Shown one piece after another: positions 1 through 5,103 of a stretch of DNA of 5,103 nt. This DNA is from an uncultured Methylococcaceae bacterium (GTDB lineage Bacteria > Pseudomonadota > Gammaproteobacteria > Methylococcales > Methylomonadaceae). Within the stretch, counting starts at the first letter, position 1, and every line of letters starts with the position of its first letter. Under the pieces are notes generated by a model. The model was given only the letters and a program-made list of their open reading frames with translations, had not been told where the DNA came from and did not search any database. Position numbers and translations under genes: made by a program. The stretch spans positions 1 to 5,103 of the forward strand of contig CAJAHC010000261.1 in NCBI GenBank assembly GCA_903939355.1, read 5' to 3'.

Positions 1-466
1 CAAATTAAGATTGCAACGAGTTAATGACAATCTTCAGCGTCTTAAGCTATCAGCCAAGCTGATTGAGGGGGATGCATCCAAGCCTGAAGATTGGTGGGAT
101 GGTCAGCTTTTTGATCGTATTTTATTAGATGTTCCTTGTTCGGCATTAGGTGTTATTCGCCGCCACCCAGATATTAAATTATTGAGGCGGGCTGAAGATA
201 TCAATACGTTACAGGTTTTGCAAAAAAGGATAATGACTGCTGTTTGGTCTTTGTTAGCTCCCGGTGGGATAATGCTCTATGCAACTTGCTCCATTCTAAA
301 GCAAGAAAATGAGCAGCAAATTGAGACTTTTTTGGCGACAAATACTAATGCTATTGAAGTTCCCATCAATGCGGATTGGGGTTTGGTGAGACGTTATGGT
401 CGACAAATTTTAACAGGTGAGTCTGCAATGGATGGTTTTTATTATGCACTTATCAGAAAAGAGTAA
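1..466 (+). CDS. rsmB: 16S rRNA (cytosine-967-C5)-methyltransferase RsmB, C-terminal part (5' truncated by window)
   Basis: The reading frame is open from the window edge (first full codon at 2) and ends with TAA at 464-466, giving the last ~154 residues of a protein usually ~430 long. It contains the two cysteine motifs of RNA m5C methyltransferases. Motif IV is DVPCSALG (Cys codon 137-139), followed by the RsmB-typical VIRRHPDIK. Motif VI is YATCS (Cys codon 287-289). In this family the motif VI Cys attacks C6 of the target cytosine and the motif IV Cys helps release the product. An APGG turn precedes motif VI, and the end matches the usual C-terminal pattern (GRQILTG...MDGFYYALIRK). The missing N-terminal part should carry the NusB-like RNA-binding domain and the SAM-binding GxGxG motif. 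The cytoplasmic enzyme uses SAM to methylate C967 (E. coli numbering) of 16S rRNA. The next gene starts inside its 3' end, so the two are probably cotranscribed and coupled. The RRHPDIK signature separates it from RsmF and other Nop2/Sun proteins. Confidence 0.95.
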   Translation, partial: KLRLQRVNDNLQRLKLSAKLIEGDASKPEDWWDGQLFDRILLDVPCSALGVIRRHPDIKLLRRAEDINTLQVLQKRIMTAVWSLLAPGGIMLYATCSILKQENEQQIETFLATNTNAIEVPINADWGLVRRYGRQILTGESAMDGFYYALIRKE

Positions 467-1013
467 GCGTCTATGCTATATCCTTTGTAGCATTATTATA
501 TTCCTGTTGTTGCCTTTTACAGGGCACGGTGCGGAAGTGAAGCAGGCTGAAATAAGGTTGCAGGGAGAGGGCTATGTATTAACGGCAGATATTGTTTTTC
601 AACTCAGTGAAAAAGCAAAAGATGCCTTGCAAAACGGTGTTCCATTATTCTGGGATTTGCAAATCAAATTACTACAACATCGAGACTATCTTTGGGATAA
701 AAAACTAGTTGATACGGCAATACGCTATCGTATTCAATATCAAGCTATGTTAAATATGTATCGAGTTAGAAATGAAGATAATGGTAAGGTCTATAATTTT
801 TCCACTTTGCCTGCAGCTTTGAGTTTGATGTCTGCAATAGTTGATTTTCCTGTCATAGAAAAATTAAGAATTGATGCAGAAAAAAAATACTTATGCTTTT
901 TGAAAATAAATTTTGATCGTAATTTATTGCCGTTACCACTACGTCCAATTGCTTATATTGATTCAGAATGGTATCTCTCTAGTGATTGGACGTTATGGCC
1001 ACTAAAAAAATAA
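444..1013 (+). CDS. DUF4390 domain protein, predicted exported, encoded next to ntrY
   Basis: This is a 189-residue protein of unknown function. I chose ATG 444 because it gives a clean signal peptide: a basic n-region (SEKSKR, residues 4-9), a hydrophobic core at about 10-25, and a likely cleavage near residues 29-30 (GHGA-EV). There is no lipobox Cys, so a soluble periplasmic or signal-anchored protein is likely. Upstream in-frame starts at GTG 417 and ATG 432 would only lengthen the n-region. A GGATGG at 430-435 may serve as a weak ribosome-binding site. The mature part fits DUF4390: LTADIVFQLSEKAKDAL followed by NGVPLFWDLQI, a tyrosine/arginine-rich middle (RYRIQYQAMLNMYRVRN), a Phe-Ser-x-Leu-x-x-Ala-Leu stretch, and the closing LPLPLRP...SEWYLSSDW. 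It overlaps rsmB by 23 nt and ntrY by 19 nt. The conserved pairing with ntrY in betaproteobacteria makes a role in NtrY sensing or envelope function plausible, but that is inference. No catalytic residues are recognised. Confidence 0.85.
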   Translation: MHLSEKSKRLCYILCSIIIFLLLPFTGHGAEVKQAEIRLQGEGYVLTADIVFQLSEKAKDALQNGVPLFWDLQIKLLQHRDYLWDKKLVDTAIRYRIQYQAMLNMYRVRNEDNGKVYNFSTLPAALSLMSAIVDFPVIEKLRIDAEKKYLCFLKINFDRNLLPLPLRPIAYIDSEWYLSSDWTLWPLKK

Positions 1014-3151
1014 AACTCCCTGTTAATCTGTCTGTGTTAATCCTGTTTGGATTAATTTTGATATCGTTGCAGATGATGAGTTCTGCAATGCAGGCTTCTT
1101 CAGAGTTAAGTGAAGTATATTCTTGGTTATTGTTATTTAATGCACTTGGCTCGGTAGTGTTGTTGGGGTTAGTTGGTGCCAACATCTATTCATTAATTCA
1201 GAACACAAAAAGACGCGAAGCAGGCTCACGTTTAACTACTCGAATGGTATCCCTTTTTGTTGTGCTGGCTTTAGCACCTGCTGTTATAGTATTTTATTTT
1301 TCCATGCAATTTTTACATCAAGGAATTGATAGTTGGTTTAATGTTGAAATAGATCGCGCCATGGAAGATGCATTAGAGTTAAGTCAATCGTCATTGGATC
1401 AAAGGACGCGCTGGCATTTGAAGCAAACACAGCAATTGATTGAAAAGTTGGAAAACTCATCTGATAATTTGATGCCTCTTGATATAGAAAATTTGCGACA
1501 ATTATCCGGGGCTTCGGAGATGACGCTTTTTTCTCATCAGGGTCGAATTATTAGTTCAAGTAGCGTTAATCCAAGCGATATCTTACCGAGTTTGCCCGAT
1601 GAGCATATCTGGTTACAGTTGCGTCAAAATGGCTTATATGCTGCATTAGCTCCTGTGCATGAGGAGGAATTAATGGTTCGTATTATTGTGAGTATTAAGG
1701 CGCTGGATCCCCAGTATTTACAGGCCTTATACCCTGTTCCTGTAAGAATTGCTGATTTGTCTGATTCAGTTGAATTTGCTTTTTTACGTTATAAGGAAAT
1801 GAACTATTTAAGAGATTCATTAAAAATGAGTTTTTCACTGGCACTTTCGTTAGTGTTATTAATGAGTTTATTGGCGGCGATATGGGTCGCTTTTATAAGT
1901 ATTCGCCATATTATAGCGCCTGTAAAAGAGTTGGTAAAAGGGACGCAGGCAGTAGCTTCTGGACATTATGGTCAAAAGTTGCCAGTAATTGCTCAGGATG
2001 ACTTGGGTTTTTTGGTAGAGTCATTTAATGAAATGACTCATCGTATTGCGCAAGGTCGAGATGAAACCAGAAAGGCTGGTTTTGAAGTAGAAAATCAACG
2101 AGCTTATTTGGAAACTATTTTGGCCAATTTAACTGCCGGTGTAATAAGTTTTGATGAACTATATAAGATTCGTACGGCTAATCAGGCGGCATATAGAATT
2201 TTCCATGTCCATGTCAATCAGTTCATAGGACTGACTCTTTTAGAGCTTGTTCAGAGTTATTCAGAACTGGCGGAGCCGTTAAAGTCAATTCACCGTTTAT
2301 TGATGCAGGCCGATGATATTTGGCAGCAGCGAATTGCATTTTTGGGTCCTAATGGCCGACAGGAGCTCCTTTGTAGAGGGACGCCTTTGTTCTCACAGGA
2401 AGGTATGCGTGTTGGCGCCGTTGTGGTTTTTGATGACGTGACAGATTTGATTCAGGCTCAAAAAAATGCAGCGTGGGGTGAAGTAGCTAGGAGGCTCGCC
2501 CATGAAATAAAGAACCCATTGACCCCAATTCAGTTATCAGCAGAAAGAATGCAGCATAAGTTGGCAGATAAATTGGGAGTTACTGACGCGGCAATTTTAG
2601 AGCGTTCAACTCAAACAATTGTGCAGCAGGTAGAGGCAATGAAAGAAATGGTGGATGATTTTTCCGAATATGCCAAGCCGTCTAAAAAGCAGGCGGTTGA
2701 TATTGATTTGCTCCGCTTGGTTCAGGAGGTATTGGCGCTTTATGCCTTAAGATCCGAGGTGAAATTTAAAACGGATTATCAAAAGGGCTTTCTAGTGATT
2801 AATGGTGATCCGGTAAGCATAAGGCAAGTGCTTCATAATTTGATAAAAAATGCACTGGAAGCTATTGGTGCTCATGGTCTTATCGAACTGAGTATGCGCA
2901 GGGTATTAAAAAATGATTCTAATTTTATAGAAATAGCTCTTTATGATGATGGGCCGGGTATTAAAGAAGAGCAGGTTGAAAATATTTTTGAACCTTATGT
3001 GACAACTAAAGCTAAAGGTACCGGTCTTGGATTGGCTATAGTAAAAAAAATAATAGAAGAACATGGTGGTGCCATATGGATTGACACTAGTCGTAATGTG
3101 GGGGCAGGCTTTATAATCCAACTTCCTGCATGTAACCTTGAGCAGACTTAA
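995..3151 (+). CDS. ntrY: NtrY-type membrane sensor histidine kinase
   Basis: This is a 718-residue kinase, normal length for NtrY. ATG 995 was chosen over TTG 986; it gives a short basic N-terminus (MATKKIK) before the first membrane helix. Predicted order: membrane helices at about 8-27, 43-66 and 83-104; a periplasmic sensor region at about 107-277; a fourth helix at about 280-303; HAMP at about 300-352; PAS at about 370-485; a HisKA dimerisation domain with the phosphorylated His503 in RRLAHEIKNPLTP; and a HATPase_c domain. The ATP-binding boxes are intact: N box LIKNALEA (Asn619), G1 DDGPG (651-655), F box FEPYVTTK (from Phe665) and G2 GTGLGL (675-680). The HExxN pattern after the active His suggests both kinase and phosphatase activity. 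It should phosphorylate the NtrX protein encoded 6 nt downstream. In other proteobacteria NtrY/NtrX is tied to nitrogen, redox or envelope control; the signal here is unknown. The start overlaps the DUF4390 gene by 19 nt, and GGA at 988-990 is the only nearby Shine-Dalgarno-like sequence, so coupling is likely. A KinB/AlgB-like assignment fits less well because of the three N-terminal helices. Confidence 0.93.
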   Translation: MATKKIKLPVNLSVLILFGLILISLQMMSSAMQASSELSEVYSWLLLFNALGSVVLLGLVGANIYSLIQNTKRREAGSRLTTRMVSLFVVLALAPAVIVFYFSMQFLHQGIDSWFNVEIDRAMEDALELSQSSLDQRTRWHLKQTQQLIEKLENSSDNLMPLDIENLRQLSGASEMTLFSHQGRIISSSSVNPSDILPSLPDEHIWLQLRQNGLYAALAPVHEEELMVRIIVSIKALDPQYLQALYPVPVRIADLSDSVEFAFLRYKEMNYLRDSLKMSFSLALSLVLLMSLLAAIWVAFISIRHIIAPVKELVKGTQAVASGHYGQKLPVIAQDDLGFLVESFNEMTHRIAQGRDETRKAGFEVENQRAYLETILANLTAGVISFDELYKIRTANQAAYRIFHVHVNQFIGLTLLELVQSYSELAEPLKSIHRLLMQADDIWQQRIAFLGPNGRQELLCRGTPLFSQEGMRVGAVVVFDDVTDLIQAQKNAAWGEVARRLAHEIKNPLTPIQLSAERMQHKLADKLGVTDAAILERSTQTIVQQVEAMKEMVDDFSEYAKPSKKQAVDIDLLRLVQEVLALYALRSEVKFKTDYQKGFLVINGDPVSIRQVLHNLIKNALEAIGAHGLIELSMRRVLKNDSNFIEIALYDDGPGIKEEQVENIFEPYVTTKAKGTGLGLAIVKKIIEEHGGAIWIDTSRNVGAGFIIQLPACNLEQT

Positions 3152-3157
3152 ATTATT

Positions 3158-4522
3158 ATGAACGTAAATACAACGCGTATATTAGTCGTAGATGATGAGC
3201 CGGATATTCGTAGATTGGTTTGTGAGATACTTCAGGATGAAGGTTATGAAGTTGCTATGGCCGAAAATGCAAGTGCGGCTCGTGATTTAAAGAAATCTTA
3301 TCACCCCAGCTTGATCTTGTTGGATATTTGGATGCCCGATGCTGACGGGATTACGTTGTTAAAAGAATGGGTAGCCGAAGATTCCATATTGTGCCCAGTG
3401 ATTATGATGTCAGGACATGGCTCGGTTGAAGCGGCTGTTGAAGCAACTCGCTTAGGTGCTTATGATTTTCTTGAGAAGCCATTGTCAATGGCAAAGCTCC
3501 TATTGATTGTTGAGAGAGCATTAGAGGCGGGTAGCCTTCAAGTAGAAAACGCCGGGTTAAGACGGCAATTGGTTGCTGATATTGAGCCTGTAGGAAAAAG
3601 TGCTGCTGTCTTCAGGATTAAAGATCAGTTGAAAAGACTAGCTCAGCACGATACGCGAGTATTGTTTTGCGGAGAAGCAGGTGTTGGTAAAGAGCTGTAT
3701 GCGCGTTATTTGCACAATAATAGCGCATATAAGAATGGTCCGTTTGTTGATATTGCGGTAGGAAGTATATCGCCCGAAAATTCGACAGTAGAGTTTTTTG
3801 GCAAAGAAAGTCAAGGCAGGATTTATCCGGGGTTGTTGGAAAGGGCTCATAAAGGAACGTTGCTCTTGAGTGAAATAGGCGGCATGGACAAGGAAACACA
3901 GTTGAGACTGCTTAGCGCTTTGGAATCAAGTTCTTTTTTAAGGGTAGGTGGAAGCGAAGCTGTGCAAGTTGATGTTAGAGTGGTTGCTTCGACTCGGATT
4001 GTTTTGGATGAAGAGGTTCGGTCGGGGCGTTTCAGGCAGGATTTATACTATTTACTTAATGAGGTTACACTCATTATCCCGCCACTCAGGGAGCATAGTG
4101 AGGATGTTCCCGGGTTGTTAAGTTTTTACGTCGATTATTTTGTTAACCATGATAAGTTGTCTTTTAGAAAGTTTTCAATGGCAGCGCAAAATTTATTACG
4201 TAATTACAGTTGGATGGGTAATGTGCGAGAGTTGAAAAATTTGGTGCAGCGGTTAATGATTTTGGGGGTTGGCGAAGAGATAGAATTGGATGAGGTCAAA
4301 TCAGCGTTAGGAGCAGTTGTTGGTGATGGGCTGGCATCAACCTCCTTAGTGCCCGAGTTTTTTAATTTACCGTTAAAAGATGCCAGGGATCATTTTGAAA
4401 AAGCTTATCTTGAATATCATTTTGAGCGAACTGGAGGTAGTGTTGCAAAGCTCTCTGCGGCGGTAGGCATGGAGCGCACGCATCTTTATCGCAAGTTACA
4501 CTCTTTGAATATTAAACTATAA
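3158..4522 (+). CDS. ntrX: NtrX-type response regulator with degenerate sigma54-activator ATPase domain
   Basis: This is a 454-residue cytoplasmic regulator with three domains. The receiver (about 7-122) has acidic pocket Asp12/Asp13, phosphoacceptor Asp56 (LLDIWMPD), Ser85 and Lys107 (EKP), so it should accept phosphate from NtrY. The AAA+ domain (about 145-370) has Walker A GEAGVGKE (172-179), an arginine-finger segment FRQDLYYLLN (292-301), PPLREHSEDV and sensor II GNVREL (354-359). The C-terminal Fis-type helix-turn-helix (about 405-452) ends SVAKLSAAVGMERTHLYRKL and looks intact for DNA binding. Three parts of the ATPase depart from sigma54 activators. The GAFTGA loop is replaced by GRIYPG (220-225). 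The Walker B Asp is Ser238 (LLLSEIGGM). The second arginine finger is Leu299. Loss of GAFTGA is recalled as usual for NtrX; the other two look more unusual. It probably acts as a DNA-binding regulator independent of sigma54. It starts 6 nt after the ntrY stop without a clear Shine-Dalgarno, consistent with coupling. NtrC or another true sigma54 activator is unlikely given the missing loop and the ntrY neighbour. Confidence 0.92.
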   Translation: MNVNTTRILVVDDEPDIRRLVCEILQDEGYEVAMAENASAARDLKKSYHPSLILLDIWMPDADGITLLKEWVAEDSILCPVIMMSGHGSVEAAVEATRLGAYDFLEKPLSMAKLLLIVERALEAGSLQVENAGLRRQLVADIEPVGKSAAVFRIKDQLKRLAQHDTRVLFCGEAGVGKELYARYLHNNSAYKNGPFVDIAVGSISPENSTVEFFGKESQGRIYPGLLERAHKGTLLLSEIGGMDKETQLRLLSALESSSFLRVGGSEAVQVDVRVVASTRIVLDEEVRSGRFRQDLYYLLNEVTLIIPPLREHSEDVPGLLSFYVDYFVNHDKLSFRKFSMAAQNLLRNYSWMGNVRELKNLVQRLMILGVGEEIELDEVKSALGAVVGDGLASTSLVPEFFNLPLKDARDHFEKAYLEYHFERTGGSVAKLSAAVGMERTHLYRKLHSLNIKL

Positions 4523-4545
4523 GTGGGTTAGTAATTATTTAGGTC

Positions 4546-4575
4546 TTGATGAAATAAGATATATTACGGTACAAT
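4546..4575 (+). promoter_or_regulatory. Candidate sigma70 promoter for rplM
   Basis: A -35-like TTGATG (4546-4551, 4 of 6 to TTGACA) is separated by 18 bp from a -10-like TACAAT (4570-4575, 5 of 6 to TATAAT). It lies just after the ntrX stop and would give a leader of about 180 nt before rplM. Ribosomal protein operons normally have their own strong promoter, so one is expected in this gap. This is the best two-box match I see, but in AT-rich DNA such matches arise by chance. Weaker alternatives are TTGTCG/TATAAA (4602-4607 and 4624-4629, 16-bp spacer) and a lone perfect TATAAT at 4705-4710. Confidence 0.45.
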
Positions 4576-4764
4576 GCAAAGCTAAATAGGCATGGATTGA
4601 TTTGTCGCGCAAATTATATATGATATAAATGCAGTGACGCGAACATAAAAATGTTTGCAGATTTTAATCTGAGCCTAACATAATAAATAAACATTGAAAG
4701 AAATTATAATGTTTAGTACAATTCTCGCTCTTTTATTGAGCCTTTAGAGAAAGACTAAGTAACG
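4576..4764 (+). promoter_or_regulatory. Presumed 5' leader region of rplM
   Basis: This is AT-rich intergenic DNA between ntrX and rplM. It contains several short inverted repeats that could fold in RNA. TTATAT/ATATAA (4614-4619 and 4623-4628) sits inside TCGCG/CGCGA (4605-4609 and 4638-4642). CAGAT/ATCTG (4658-4662 and 4667-4671) has a 4-nt loop. GCTC/GAGC (4727-4730 and 4738-4741) and CTTT/AAAG (4742-4745 and 4750-4753) lie just before the start codon. TGAGCCT occurs twice (4670-4676 and 4737-4743). None is followed by a T-run, so I see no intrinsic terminator for the ntrX operon. In E. coli L13 represses translation of rplM-rpsI through the leader; whether these elements do that here is inference. 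Confidence 0.3.
4705..4710 (+). promoter_or_regulatory. Perfect -10 hexamer TATAAT, possible proximal rplM promoter
   Basis: The hexamer is an exact sigma70 -10 consensus. Transcription would begin near 4717-4719 and leave a leader of about 47 nt. I find no convincing -35 box 16-19 bp upstream (the region reads TAATAAATAA-like) and no TGn extended -10, so it would need an activator or an UP-type AT-rich upstream region. It overlaps the ATG of a possible 12-codon mini-ORF at 4709, so the two readings exclude each other if this is the only promoter. Confidence 0.25.
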
Positions 4765-5103
4765 ATGAAAACATTTAGTGCAAAAATAGCAGAAGTTAAG
4801 CGTGATTGGTATGTAGTTGATGCAGATGGGAAGACGCTGGGCCGCCTTGCTTCTGAAATTGCACTCCGTCTTCGCGGAAAACATAAGCCAGAATACACGC
4901 CGCATGTTGATACAGGTGATTATATTATTGTTGTAAACGCAGAAAAAATTGGCGTGACTGGCAATAAAGAAAAAAATAAGTTATATCAACATCATACCGG
5001 TTATATAGGTAATTTAAAAACTGTTACCTTGGGTAAGTTAAGAAAAACATTTCCAGATCGCATTCTTAATAATGCAGTAAAAGGTATGTTACCAAGCAAT
5101 CCA
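4765..5103 (+). CDS. rplM: 50S ribosomal protein L13, N-terminal part (3' truncated by window)
   Basis: The frame opens at ATG 4765 and stays open to the last base, encoding 113 of the usual ~142 residues. The sequence is unmistakably L13: MKTFSAK start, [62 protein letters not shown], and [12 protein letters not shown] at the edge, where the family continues LGR. L13 is an early-assembling protein of the large ribosomal subunit that binds 23S rRNA. rpsI (S9) is expected just outside the window. The MKTFSAK...VKRDW form is what I recall from beta- and gammaproteobacteria. The Shine-Dalgarno is weak: GAAAG at 4749-4753 lies 11 nt upstream and TAAG at 4756-4759 lies 5 nt upstream. It is separated from ntrX by 242 nt and should be a separate transcription unit. 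Confidence 0.97.
   Translation, partial: MKTFSAKIAEVKRDWYVVDADGKTLGRLASEIALRLRGKHKPEYTPHVDTGDYIIVVNAEKIGVTGNKEKNKLYQHHTGYIGNLKTVTLGKLRKTFPDRILNNAVKGMLPSNP

Noticed and set aside
880..887. A8 run within the DUF4390 gene as a frameshift or phase-variation site
   Set aside because: It encodes Glu-Lys-Lys in frame, and the protein continues with family-like sequence after it. A -1 slip soon reaches a stop, giving no sensible product, so ordinary AT-rich codon use is enough.
979..1185. Minus-strand open frame of 68 codons over the ntrY start
   Set aside because: It is antisense to the membrane-helix region of ntrY, is Asn/Ser/Thr-rich as expected of a shadow, and shows no ribosome-binding site or family match.
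2323..2340. TGGCAG...TTGCAT inside ntrY as an internal sigma54 promoter
   Set aside because: GG-to-GC spacing is 12 bp instead of 10, and it lies in the middle of the PAS region far from any gene start.
3043..3050. A8 run after the ntrY G2 box as a programmed frameshift
   Set aside because: Slippage in either direction reaches a stop quickly and removes the end of the ATPase domain. The run encodes Lys-Lys in a normal position of the family, so it is more likely compositional.
2906..3121. Minus-strand open frame of 71 codons inside ntrY
   Set aside because: It lies entirely inside the well-supported ATPase domain of ntrY, has low-complexity Phe/Tyr/Ser-rich content typical of antisense to AT-rich DNA, and matches no family I know.
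3618..3899. Two overlapping minus-strand open frames inside ntrX
   Set aside because: Both are antisense to the conserved AAA+ domain and resemble no known protein.
4594..4608. Possible sigma54 -24/-12 promoter (TGG...GC) upstream of rplM
   Set aside because: The GG and GC dinucleotides are 11 bp apart rather than the required 10, and the flanking bases do not match TGGCAC or TTGC.
4658..4671. CAGATTTTAATCTG as an intrinsic terminator of the ntrX operon
   Set aside because: The stem is only 5-6 bp, AT-rich, and not followed by a T-run.

Overview
The window is chromosomal core DNA from an AT-rich proteobacterium (roughly 40% G+C by eye). The L13 sequence, the NtrY/NtrX proteins and the gene order rsmB - DUF4390 gene - ntrY - ntrX all point to a betaproteobacterium, possibly a low-GC Nitrosomonadales/Methylophilales-type lineage. 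That placement rests on recalled family patterns, not on a search. I see no insertion sequences, CRISPR arrays, tRNA or rRNA genes, or signs of recent transfer.

Layout, all on the + strand. (1) Positions 1-466 are the 3' part of rsmB, a 16S rRNA cytosine-C5 methyltransferase. (2) Positions 444-1013 encode a small exported DUF4390 protein, overlapping rsmB by 23 nt. (3) Positions 995-3151 are ntrY, a membrane histidine kinase, overlapping the DUF4390 gene by 19 nt. (4) Positions 3158-4522 are ntrX, a receiver/AAA+/Fis response regulator, 6 nt after ntrY. (5) Positions 4523-4764 are a 242-nt AT-rich intergenic region with promoter-like elements and small inverted repeats. (6) From 4765 to the window end is the 5' part of rplM (ribosomal protein L13), a separate transcription unit normally continuing into rpsI.

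The first four genes are packed like one operon with translational coupling: two overlaps and one 6-nt gap, and no room for a classical internal promoter. RsmB finishes rRNA. NtrY senses an unknown envelope or redox/nitrogen-related cue and phosphorylates NtrX. The DUF4390 protein, always beside ntrY in this type of locus, is a plausible periplasmic partner, but this is inference.

The most notable feature is the NtrX AAA+ module. It keeps Walker A and the DNA-binding domain, but it lacks the sigma54-contacting GAFTGA loop (reads GRIYPG), has Ser in place of the Walker B Asp, and has Leu in place of the second arginine finger. This suggests a regulator that no longer acts as a sigma54-activating ATPase. 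Secondary observations are an in-frame A_AAA_AAA heptamer at the DUF4390 stop, whose -1 frame is exactly ntrY, and a possible Leu-rich mini-ORF or alternative -10 box just before rplM. No clearly new system is evident; the window is mostly ordinary housekeeping and signalling DNA.
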